DNA of 64,000 nucleotides. Source: JAKZRT01 sp965247915. GTDB taxonomy: Bacteria; Pseudomonadota; Alphaproteobacteria; Rhodobacterales; Rhodobacteraceae. Shown here in pieces: positions 1 through 6,532 of the stretch (the first letter of the stretch is position 1; each line of letters starts with the position of its first letter). The position numbers and the translations under genes are program-made. The DNA lies in contig OZ252048.1 of the NCBI GenBank assembly GCA_965247915.1, positions 1,302,001-1,366,000 on the forward strand, written 5' to 3'. The notes beneath the pieces were generated by a model that was given only the letters and a program-made list of their open reading frames with translations, was not told the DNA's origin and ran no database searches.

Positions 1-1
1 A

Positions 2-388
2 ATTCTTGGACTGATCGCCTTGGTGATTATCATCCTGATCCTTGGCCCTGTGGTGTCCGCCAAGAAAGCCGGAGCCAAAGTCAAACCCGGAAGCGAACCT
101 GAGGGATCATATGACGATCCGATTTATCGCTGGCACCGGGCGCATCTGAATGCGGTCGAACATCTGCCTGTATTCGCGATACCGGCGTTGTTAGCAATGT
201 CAATTGGCGTGTCGGCGACATGGGTAAATGGCCTGATCTGGGGCTCGGTCGCGCTGCGCCTAGTCTTTACTTTTGTGTACGTGCAAAACATCGGCAAACC
301 AACGCAAAGCGTGCGGACATTCACTTTCGTTGCGGGCTGGGTTCTGGCAGTCATTCTGGTGATACTGATCATCGCCCAAGCGATGTAG
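2..388 (+). CDS. MAPEG-family membrane protein, 5'-partial
   Basis: The reading frame is open to the left edge, so the true start is probably outside the window; the first in-window start would be TTG at 20. The protein has about four hydrophobic stretches and a segment with RAHLNAVEHLP, which matches the conserved arginine/glutamate-asparagine signature of MAPEG proteins (membrane-associated, eicosanoid and glutathione metabolism). About 128 residues are visible, close to the 130-150 typical of bacterial members. Bacterial MAPEG substrates are mostly unknown, so no reaction is assigned. It lies upstream of the nuo genes on the same strand, separated by about 200 bases, and need not be part of that operon. 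Confidence 0.75.
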   Translation: MLGLIALVIIILILGPVVSAKKAGAKVKPGSEPEGSYDDPIYRWHRAHLNAVEHLPVFAIPALLAMSIGVSATWVNGLIWGSVALRLVFTFVYVQNIGKPTQSVRTFTFVAGWVLAVILVILIIAQAM

Positions 389-591
389 GCGCCCGACTTG
401 TGCCGAGGCGCGGGAAATAGCCGATCACCGCACGGTCATGCGCGCGAGCGAAATTGCTATGATTTCAAATCATTAAGCGGTTGATTAGCGATAACAAGCC
501 CATGAGCGGGCGATGATATTGATTATCCGGTCGCCAATTGTTCAGTTTTGTCCAGGTTGGGGCCGAAAAGATGCGTTGAGCGAGTGAAATA

Positions 592-1005
592 ATGGTTATG
601 CGAAAAATGCCCATTGCGATTCTGGCCGTATTTCTGGCCGGTTCGGTGCTGGCCGACGATACCCGGGTGCCGCTGAACCAAGATGTCCGGCTTGAAAACG
701 GATTGCTGCTGGTCTCGGCCTCGAACCAGTTGCGGCGGCGCTGCGACGCGGTGTCCTTGCGGTTTTTCAATTCGCTGTCGTTCATGCGGTCGCTTCAGGG
801 CCATGCGCGCGAACTTGGCTATTCGGACGACGAGATAGATGCATATCTGAAAGACAAGACCGAGAAAGACCGGGTCAAGGCCCGAGCGCGCAGGTATCTC
901 GAGAGTCTGGGCGCTGATTTTGACGACGACGCGACGTTCTGTGCGGTCGCGCGGCAAGAGATCGCGACCGATCACGGGATCGGGCCATTTTTCTGGATGA
1001 ATTAG
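592..1005 (+). CDS. DUF5333-like small exported protein
   Basis: A 137-residue protein with a hydrophobic N-terminus ending in a plausible signal-peptidase site (VLA before DD, about residue 21). Two cysteines are present in the mature part. The start may be GTG/ATG at 592 or ATG at 601; the second gives a tighter signal peptide. Proteins of this type (DUF5333) occur next to complex I genes in Rhodobacteraceae, and here nuoG follows on the same strand after a 297-base gap. Function is unknown. The family assignment is by recall of the sequence pattern and context, not by a search. Confidence 0.7.
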   Translation: MVMRKMPIAILAVFLAGSVLADDTRVPLNQDVRLENGLLLVSASNQLRRRCDAVSLRFFNSLSFMRSLQGHARELGYSDDEIDAYLKDKTEKDRVKARARRYLESLGADFDDDATFCAVARQEIATDHGIGPFFWMN

Positions 1006-1302
1006 CGCTGTGCGTCTTTCGATACAGGGTTTCCGCAAGATTGTATTTGGATTTGGCAGCCGAGGCCCGCGGGGGGGCGGGCGAGGAAGTTAATAAACCG
1101 TGAATTATCGACCGTTTATCCACCCTTTAGTGCGTTATTGCGGCCCGCAACCTTGACCCTGCCTTTGTCTCGGGCGATACCGCTTTGATACGGGTGCCAC
1201 CCTTATTCTGACGCTGGTCAGGGCGTCCTTTCGAGACCAGCGATTTCGCGCGAATTCCGGGACCTACCGGGGGGGGCGGAGAACGGCAAGGGCAGGAAAA
1301 CT
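1006..1302 (+). other. Gap between the DUF5333-like gene and nuoG
   Basis: About 300 bases without a supportable gene. It includes a G-rich run near 1070-1082 and a short AT-rich stretch near 1090-1120 that could hold a promoter, but no convincing -35/-10 pair was identified. The purine-rich GGGCAGGAAAA just before 1303 is a plausible ribosome binding site for nuoG. nuoF, which usually precedes nuoG, is not here, so nuoA-F must lie left of the window or elsewhere. Confidence 0.5.
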
Positions 1303-3306
1303 ATGTCCGATCTGCGCAAGATCATCATCGATGACACCGAGGTCGAGGTTGATCCGGCGATGACGCTGATCCAGGCCTGCGAGGTGGCGGGCATCGAAAT
1401 TCCCAGATTCTGTTACCACGAGCGGTTGTCGATCGCGGGCAATTGCCGGATGTGCCTGGTCGAGGTTGTGGGCGGCCCGCCGAAGCCTGCTGCCAGTTGC
1501 GCCATGCAGGTGCGCGACCTGCGTCCGGGCCCCGAAGGCGCGCCGCCGGTGGTCAGGACCAACTCGCCGATGGTCAAGAAAGCCCGCGAGGGGGTGATGG
1601 AGTTTCTGCTGATCAACCACCCGCTCGACTGCCCGATCTGCGATCAGGGCGGCGAATGCGATCTGCAGGATCAGGCGATGGCTTACGGGGTCGATTTCAG
1701 CCGTTTCCGCGAGGCCAAGCGCGCGGTCGATGATCTGGACTTGGGGCCGCTGGTCGAAACCCACATGACGCGGTGCATTTCCTGCACCCGTTGCGTGCGC
1801 TTCACCACCGAGGTCGCGGGGATCACCCAGATGGGCCAGACCGGCCGGGGTGAAGACGCCGAGATCATCAGCTACTTGGGCGAGACGCTGAAATCGAATT
1901 TGCAGGGCAACATCATCGATTTGTGCCCGGTTGGGGCGCTGGTTTCCAAGCCCTACTCCTTTACCGCGCGGCCGTGGGAGCTGAGCAAGACCGAGACCAT
2001 CGATGTGATGGACGCGCTCGGGTCCAACATTCGGGTCGATACCAAGGGCCGCGAGGTCATGCGCATCCTGCCGCGCAACAATGACGGCGTGAACGAGGAA
2101 TGGATTTCCGACAAGACCCGGTTCGTCTGGGACGGTCTGCGGCGGCAGCGGCTGGACCGGCCTTATGCGCGCGAAGATGGCAAACTGAGGCCCGCGACCT
2201 GGGACGAGGCGCTGGCGAAGGCGGCGGCAGCCGTCAAGGGCGCGACAAGGCTTGCCGGGCTGGTCGGTGATCTGGCCCCGGTCGAGGCGGCTTTTGCGCT
2301 GAAAGAGCTGATAGAAAGGCAGGGCGGGTCGGTCGAATGCCGCACCGATGGCGCGAAACTGCCCGCCGACAACCGGTCGGCCTATGTGGGCACCGGCACG
2401 ATTGAAGACATCGAAAACGCTGGCGCTATCATGCTGATCGGCACCAACCCGCGGGTTGAGGCCCCGGTGCTGAACGCGCGTATCCGCAAAGCCTGGAGCG
2501 CGGGCGCCAAGGTTGGCGTTGTCGGACCCAAGGTTGATCTAACCTACGATTACTTCCATCTTGGCACCGGACGCGAGGGGCTGATCGCCCTGAACGCGGG
2601 CGATAAGTCAGATGCATTGTCACGCAGGACTTTTGTGATAGTCGGACAAGGCGCATTGGTCGGCGAAGATGGGGCTGCGGTTCTGTCTCAGGCGATGGCT
2701 TTTGCCGATGCAACTGAGTCCAAATTCATGGTGATGCATACCGCCGCCGGGCGCGTTGGCGCGCTGGACGTGGGCGCGGTCAGCGACAAGGGCTGGGACG
2801 GCGCGGATGTGATCTATAACCTTGGCGCGGACGAGGTCGACATGCCCGATGGGGCATTTGTGATCTATCAGGGCAGCCACGGCGACCGGGGCGCGCACGC
2901 GGCCGACGTGATCCTGCCCGGGGCCGCCTATACCGAGGAAAACGGGCTTTTCGTCAATACCGAGGGCCGCCCGCAGCTTAGCCAGCGCGCGGGTTTTGCA
3001 CCCGGTGAGGCCAAAGAGAACTGGGCTATTCTCAGGGCCCTGTCGGCGGAGCTTGATGCCACGCAGGCCTGGGACAGCCTGGCCGCGCTGCGCCAGGAGA
3101 TGGTGGCCGCGCATCCGCATCTGGGGCGGATCGACGAGGTGGCCGAGAACGAATGGCTCCCGGTCGAGGTGCTCAAGGTTAAGCGCGGTGATTTTTGCAA
3201 TTATATCAAAGACTTCTATCTGACCAACCCGATTGCGCGCGCCAGTGCGGTGATGGCCGACCTGTCGGCGCGGGCGTCAGACGGTAATGCGATGGTGGCG
3301 GAGTAG
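1303..3306 (+). CDS. nuoG: NADH-quinone oxidoreductase subunit G (NuoG)
   Basis: The 667-residue iron-sulfur subunit of the peripheral arm of complex I, which carries electrons from NADH toward quinone. Visible cluster ligands are: [2Fe-2S] N1b cysteines at about 37, 48, 51 and 66; the His/Cys site of N5 (H106, C110, C113, C119) within HPLDCPICDQGGEC; and N4 cysteines at about 158, 161, 164 and near 208 (DLCPVGAL). The rest is the molybdopterin-oxidoreductase-like fold that has lost its cofactor. The length fits the short alphaproteobacterial type (Nqo3-like, about 670 residues) rather than the 900-residue E. coli type. It heads the visible nuo block and is followed by an unusual lipoprotein gene before nuoH. 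Confidence 0.97.
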   Translation: MSDLRKIIIDDTEVEVDPAMTLIQACEVAGIEIPRFCYHERLSIAGNCRMCLVEVVGGPPKPAASCAMQVRDLRPGPEGAPPVVRTNSPMVKKAREGVMEFLLINHPLDCPICDQGGECDLQDQAMAYGVDFSRFREAKRAVDDLDLGPLVETHMTRCISCTRCVRFTTEVAGITQMGQTGRGEDAEIISYLGETLKSNLQGNIIDLCPVGALVSKPYSFTARPWELSKTETIDVMDALGSNIRVDTKGREVMRILPRNNDGVNEEWISDKTRFVWDGLRRQRLDRPYAREDGKLRPATWDEALAKAAAAVKGATRLAGLVGDLAPVEAAFALKELIERQGGSVECRTDGAKLPADNRSAYVGTGTIEDIENAGAIMLIGTNPRVEAPVLNARIRKAWSAGAKVGVVGPKVDLTYDYFHLGTGREGLIALNAGDKSDALSRRTFVIVGQGALVGEDGAAVLSQAMAFADATESKFMVMHTAAGRVGALDVGAVSDKGWDGADVIYNLGADEVDMPDGAFVIYQGSHGDRGAHAADVILPGAAYTEENGLFVNTEGRPQLSQRAGFAPGEAKENWAILRALSAELDATQAWDSLAALRQEMVAAHPHLGRIDEVAENEWLPVEVLKVKRGDFCNYIKDFYLTNPIARASAVMADLSARASDGNAMVAE

Positions 3307-3310
3307 AGTG

Positions 3311-3691
3311 ATGGCGAAGATGCAGATAAAAGTTGTTCTAGGGATATTGGTCGGTTTTGCGCTCACAGCGTGCGCGTCCCAGACTCTTGAGAGTTACATC
3401 GGAAAGTCCATCACAGAGCCGATGCTGGATTATGGCCGCCCGACTAATGTTTTTGATCTCCCCGATGGAACGCGGGCTTTCCAGTGGCAGATCAATTCAT
3501 CTGGCATGATGCCAATAACATCGCCGTCATCTTCGACAATCTACGGATCTGGTGGATGGGCTTCTGTGACCACGACAACTACGCAATACGTTCCTTATGA
3601 AAATTCGTGCCTATACACTTTGATTGCCAAGGAGTCGGTCAATGACTGGACTGTAACCGGTTTTCGCAAACCGACTTTTTGGTGCGAGTGA
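3311..3691 (+). CDS. Small lipoprotein inserted between nuoG and nuoH
   Basis: A 126-residue protein starting at ATG 3311. It begins with a basic and hydrophobic leader and a lipobox (LTAC, cysteine at about residue 20), predicting a lipid-anchored periplasmic or outer-membrane protein. The mature part has a Ser/Thr-rich low-complexity stretch (about residues 75-95) and two further cysteines. Base composition looks less GC-rich than nuoG and nuoH. It lies 5 bases after nuoG and 31 bases before nuoH, so it should be cotranscribed. No family was recognised. Paracoccus and Rhodobacter nuo operons are known to contain extra unidentified reading frames, but equivalence to any of them is not claimed. 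Confidence 0.75.
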   Translation: MAKMQIKVVLGILVGFALTACASQTLESYIGKSITEPMLDYGRPTNVFDLPDGTRAFQWQINSSGMMPITSPSSSTIYGSGGWASVTTTTTQYVPYENSCLYTLIAKESVNDWTVTGFRKPTFWCE

Positions 3692-3722
3692 TGTTCGTTT
3701 CAACGAGGAATGAGAAAGTCTG

Positions 3723-4760
3723 ATGGCCGAGTTCCTCACCACCAATCTCGGGATCGCCGTGATCATCGTCGCCCAATGCCTTGCGATGCTGGGTTTCGTG
3801 ATGATCTCGCTGCTCTTTCTCGTCTACGGCGACCGCAAGATATGGGCGGCGGTGCAGATGCGGCGCGGCCCGAACGTGGTCGGGGCCTGGGGCATATTGC
3901 AGAGCGTTGCCGATGCGCTGAAATACGTGGTCAAGGAGATTGTCGTACCCGCCGGGTCGGACCGGGTGGTTTTCCTGATGGCGCCGCTGGTCAGCTTTGT
4001 GCTGGCGATGATCGCCTGGGCGGTGATCCCGTTTCATGAGACCTGGGTGCTGGCCGACATCAACGTCGCGGTGCTTTACGTTTTCGCGGTGTCGTCGCTG
4101 GAAGTTTACGGCGTGATTATGGGCGGCTGGGCGTCGAACTCGAAATACGCCTTTCTGGGCGCGCTGCGGTCGGCGGCGCAGATGATTTCCTACGAGGTTT
4201 CGATCGGGTTCATTATCGTCGGCATCATCATCTCGACCGGGTCGCTGAACTTTGGTGACATCGTCACCGCGCAGGACGGCGCTTACGGGTTTTTCTCCTG
4301 GTACTGGCTGCCGCATCTGCCGATGGTGGTGCTGTTCTTTGTCTCGGCGCTGGCCGAGACCAACCGGCCGCCGTTCGACCTGCCCGAGGCCGAGAGCGAA
4401 TTGGTGGCGGGCTATCAGGTCGAATATTCCTCGACGCCGTTCCTGTTGTTCATGGCCGGTGAATATATCGCCATTTTCCTGATGTGCGCGCTGACCACGC
4501 TCTTGTTCTTCGGCGGCTGGCTCAGCCCGATCCCCGGCCTGCCCGACGGGCCGCTGTGGATGGTCGGCAAGATGGCGTTCTTCTTTTTCATCTTCGCCAT
4601 GGTGAAGGCCATCGTGCCGCGCTATCGCTATGACCAGCTAATGCGGATCGGCTGGAAAGTGTTCTTGCCGCTGAGCCTCGGCTGGGTGGTGCTGGTGGCG
4701 TTCTTCGCCAAATTCGAGATGTTCGGCGGCGCTTATGCCCGCTGGGCGGTGGGGGGCTGA
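3723..4760 (+). CDS. nuoH: NADH-quinone oxidoreductase subunit H (NuoH)
   Basis: A 345-residue polytopic membrane subunit (ND1 equivalent) that forms much of the quinone-binding chamber at the junction of the membrane and peripheral arms. Characteristic segments are visible: the RRGPNVVG stretch at about residue 40, a loop with ETNRPPFDLPEAESELVAGY at about 205-225 rich in conserved acidic residues, and RYRYDQLM near the C-terminus. The length is normal for the family. A ribosome binding site (GAGGAATGAGAAAG region) precedes the ATG at 3723. Confidence 0.97.
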   Translation: MAEFLTTNLGIAVIIVAQCLAMLGFVMISLLFLVYGDRKIWAAVQMRRGPNVVGAWGILQSVADALKYVVKEIVVPAGSDRVVFLMAPLVSFVLAMIAWAVIPFHETWVLADINVAVLYVFAVSSLEVYGVIMGGWASNSKYAFLGALRSAAQMISYEVSIGFIIVGIIISTGSLNFGDIVTAQDGAYGFFSWYWLPHLPMVVLFFVSALAETNRPPFDLPEAESELVAGYQVEYSSTPFLLFMAGEYIAIFLMCALTTLLFFGGWLSPIPGLPDGPLWMVGKMAFFFFIFAMVKAIVPRYRYDQLMRIGWKVFLPLSLGWVVLVAFFAKFEMFGGAYARWAVGG

Positions 4761-4763
4761 GCG

Positions 4764-4964
4764 ATGACTTTGTTTCAAGAATGCTGTGAGCAGGCGACAG
4801 GTTCAGACCTGCAAGATCTAGCGGAACATATCGTTGGTTGTTGGGGTGACGCCCAAATCTCGAGAGGGCTGGCGGAAGGGGAAGGGCCAAATAGTAACGA
4901 CGTTCTCGAGGCCCAGATTTCATATCAGAAATGGCTCGCCAAAGGCAAAAAGGTCCCTGAATGA
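4764..4964 (+). CDS. Hypothetical 66-residue protein between nuoH and nuoI
   Basis: A short ORF 3 bases after the nuoH stop; its own stop overlaps the nuoI start (ATGA). It is mostly hydrophilic and probably helical, with two adjacent cysteines near the N-terminus and one more at about residue 25. No family was recognised. The tight, overlapping placement argues for a translated operon member. Base composition is lower in GC than the flanking nuo genes. Confidence 0.6.
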   Translation: MTLFQECCEQATGSDLQDLAEHIVGCWGDAQISRGLAEGEGPNSNDVLEAQISYQKWLAKGKKVPE

Positions 4965-5455
4965 CCCAGTTCGACTATACCCGCGCGGTCAAATACTTCC
5001 TGCTGTTTGATATCATCAAGGGGTTCCGGCTGGGACTGAAGTATTTCTTCGCGCCTAAGGCGACGCTGAACTATCCGCATGAGAAAGGCCCGCTGTCGCC
5101 GCGGTTCCGGGGCGAACACGCGCTGCGGCGCTATCCGAACGGCGAGGAACGCTGCATTGCCTGCAAGCTCTGCGAGGCGATCTGTCCGGCGCAGGCGATC
5201 ACCATCGATGCCGAACCCCGCGAAGACGGGTCGCGCCGGACCACGCGCTATGACATCGACATGACCAAATGCATCTATTGCGGGTTCTGCGAAGAGGCCT
5301 GCCCGGTCGATGCCATCGTCGAAGGGCCGAATTTCGAGTTCGCGACCGAGACGCGCGAAGAGCTTTTCTATGACAAGGAAAGGCTGCTCGCGAACGGCGA
5401 CCGGTGGGAGGCCGAGATCGCCCGCAATCTGGAACTGGATGCCCCCTACCGATGA
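4961..5455 (+). CDS. nuoI: NADH-quinone oxidoreductase subunit I (NuoI)
   Basis: A 164-residue ferredoxin-like subunit that carries clusters N6a and N6b, just before N2, in the peripheral arm. Two CxxCxxCxxxCP motifs are visible: cysteines at about 65, 68, 71, 75 and at about 104, 107, 110, 114. Length and N-terminal amphipathic helix fit the family. The start overlaps the preceding small ORF by 4 bases, and the stop overlaps the next mini-ORF (ATGA), so translational coupling on both sides is likely. Confidence 0.97.
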   Translation: MTQFDYTRAVKYFLLFDIIKGFRLGLKYFFAPKATLNYPHEKGPLSPRFRGEHALRRYPNGEERCIACKLCEAICPAQAITIDAEPREDGSRRTTRYDIDMTKCIYCGFCEEACPVDAIVEGPNFEFATETREELFYDKERLLANGDRWEAEIARNLELDAPYR

Positions 5456-5541
5456 GCGACGCCAAAAACCCCTTCGATGAGATGATGAAAATGTCCCAGG
5501 ACTGGGTCGAGGTGCTGAAAGACCATGGGGGAAGTGCCTGA
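5452..5541 (+). CDS. 29-residue mini-ORF between nuoI and nuoJ
   Basis: It starts at ATG 5452, overlapping the nuoI stop by 4 bases (ATGA), and ends with TGA at 5539-5541, sharing one base with the nuoJ start (TGATG). The peptide is acidic-amphipathic with several methionines (DEMMKMSQDW) and no membrane segment. The precise overlaps at both ends are the main evidence that it is translated. It could be a tiny accessory peptide or simply a coupling device that carries ribosomes from nuoI to nuoJ. No family was recognised. Confidence 0.5.
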   Translation: MSDAKNPFDEMMKMSQDWVEVLKDHGGSA

Positions 5542-6155
5542 TGGGGCTGGCCGATCTTGCCTTTTACCTCTTTGCGATCTCGGTGATCGTGGGAGGCTTG
5601 CTGACCGTGGTCAGTCGCAATCCGGTGCATTCGGTGCTGTGGCTGATCCTTTCGTTCCTCAGCGCGGCGGGACTTTTCGTGCTGTTGGGGGCCGAGTTTG
5701 TTGCGATGTTGCTGATCATTGTCTACGTCGGCGCGGTCGCGGTTTTGTTCCTTTTCGTGGTCATGATGCTGGACGTTGATTTCGCGGCGCTGAGGGCCGA
5801 AATGGCGGGGTATCTGCCGCTGGCGCTGCTGATCGGAGTGGTGATCCTGATGCAGCTGGCGATGGCTCTGGGCGTCTGGCAGGTGTCGGATCAGGCTCAG
5901 GACCTGCGCGCGCAAGTCACCCCCGCCGCGGGCGAAGTGCACAATACCGCCGCTTTGGGGCGTATTCTCTACGACGATTACTTCCTGCTGTTCCAGCTTG
6001 CGGGCATGATCCTGCTGGTTGCGATGATCGGGGCGATCGTGCTGACGATCCGGCACCGCAAGGACATCAAGCGCCAGGACGTGCTGGCGCAGATGTACCG
6101 CGACCCGGCAAAGGCGATGGAGCTCATTGACGTCAAACCGGGGCAGGGGCTGTGA
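5541..6155 (+). CDS. nuoJ: NADH-quinone oxidoreductase subunit J (NuoJ)
   Basis: A 204-residue subunit of the membrane arm (ND6 equivalent) with about five transmembrane helices. The third helix contains the typical glycine- and aromatic-rich pattern (IVYVGAVAVLFLFVVMM, about residues 53-72) associated with the pi-bulge helix that links quinone chemistry to proton channels. Length matches alphaproteobacterial relatives. The ATG at 5541 is coupled to the preceding mini-ORF stop. Confidence 0.96.
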   Translation: MGLADLAFYLFAISVIVGGLLTVVSRNPVHSVLWLILSFLSAAGLFVLLGAEFVAMLLIIVYVGAVAVLFLFVVMMLDVDFAALRAEMAGYLPLALLIGVVILMQLAMALGVWQVSDQAQDLRAQVTPAAGEVHNTAALGRILYDDYFLLFQLAGMILLVAMIGAIVLTIRHRKDIKRQDVLAQMYRDPAKAMELIDVKPGQGL

Positions 6156-6157
6156 CC

Positions 6158-6202
6158 GGAATTTTCAAAAAATTCCAGTCCGTTCTCTTTTCAAGAGAAC
6201 GG
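6158..6202 (+). promoter_or_regulatory. Two adjacent perfect hairpins between nuoJ and nuoK
   Basis: The 67-base gap between nuoJ and nuoK holds two perfect inverted repeats in a row. The first pairs GGAATTTT (6158-6165) with AAAATTCC (6169-6176) around a 3-base loop. The second pairs CCGTTCTCTT (6180-6189) with AAGAGAACGG (6193-6202) around a 3-base loop. The nuoK ribosome binding site (CTGGAG) follows. They may be RNA processing or stabilising elements, a partial attenuator, or a REP-like insertion; the sequence does not decide. Confidence 0.7.
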
Positions 6203-6222
6203 TTTCCGGCTGGAGTATTGAG

Positions 6223-6528
6223 ATGATCGGACTGGAACATTATCTGGCCGTTGCCGCCGCGCTTTTCGTGATTGGCATTTTCGGCATCTTCCTGAACCGC
6301 AAGAACGTCATCATTCTGTTGATGTCGGTCGAACTGAGCCTGCTGGCGGTCAACATCAACCTGGTCGCCTTTTCGGCGCATCTGGGCGATCTGGTCGGCC
6401 AAGTGTTCACGCTGTTCGTGCTGACGGTCGCCGCCGCCGAGGCCGCCATTGGCCTCGCCATCCTGGTCTGTTTCTTCCGCAACCGCGGCACCATTGCCGT
6501 TGAAGACGTCAACGTGATGAAGGGCTGA
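6223..6528 (+). CDS. nuoK: NADH-quinone oxidoreductase subunit K (NuoK)
   Basis: A 101-residue membrane-arm subunit (ND4L equivalent) with three transmembrane helices. It contains the conserved buried glutamates of the proton path (MSVELSLLAVNINLV at about residue 33-47 and AAAEAAIGLAI at about 67-77). The start is set at ATG 6223, which follows a GGAG ribosome binding site and gives the family's standard 100-102 residues. Longer versions starting near 6127 would run through the double hairpin and overlap nuoJ. Confidence 0.96.
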   Translation: MIGLEHYLAVAAALFVIGIFGIFLNRKNVIILLMSVELSLLAVNINLVAFSAHLGDLVGQVFTLFVLTVAAAEAAIGLAILVCFFRNRGTIAVEDVNVMKG

Positions 6529-6532
6529 GGTC

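Noticed and set aside
6127..6222. Longer NuoK start near 6127
   Set aside because: The extension would overlap nuoJ and translate through two perfect hairpins; ATG 6223 gives the standard 101 residues and has a ribosome binding site.
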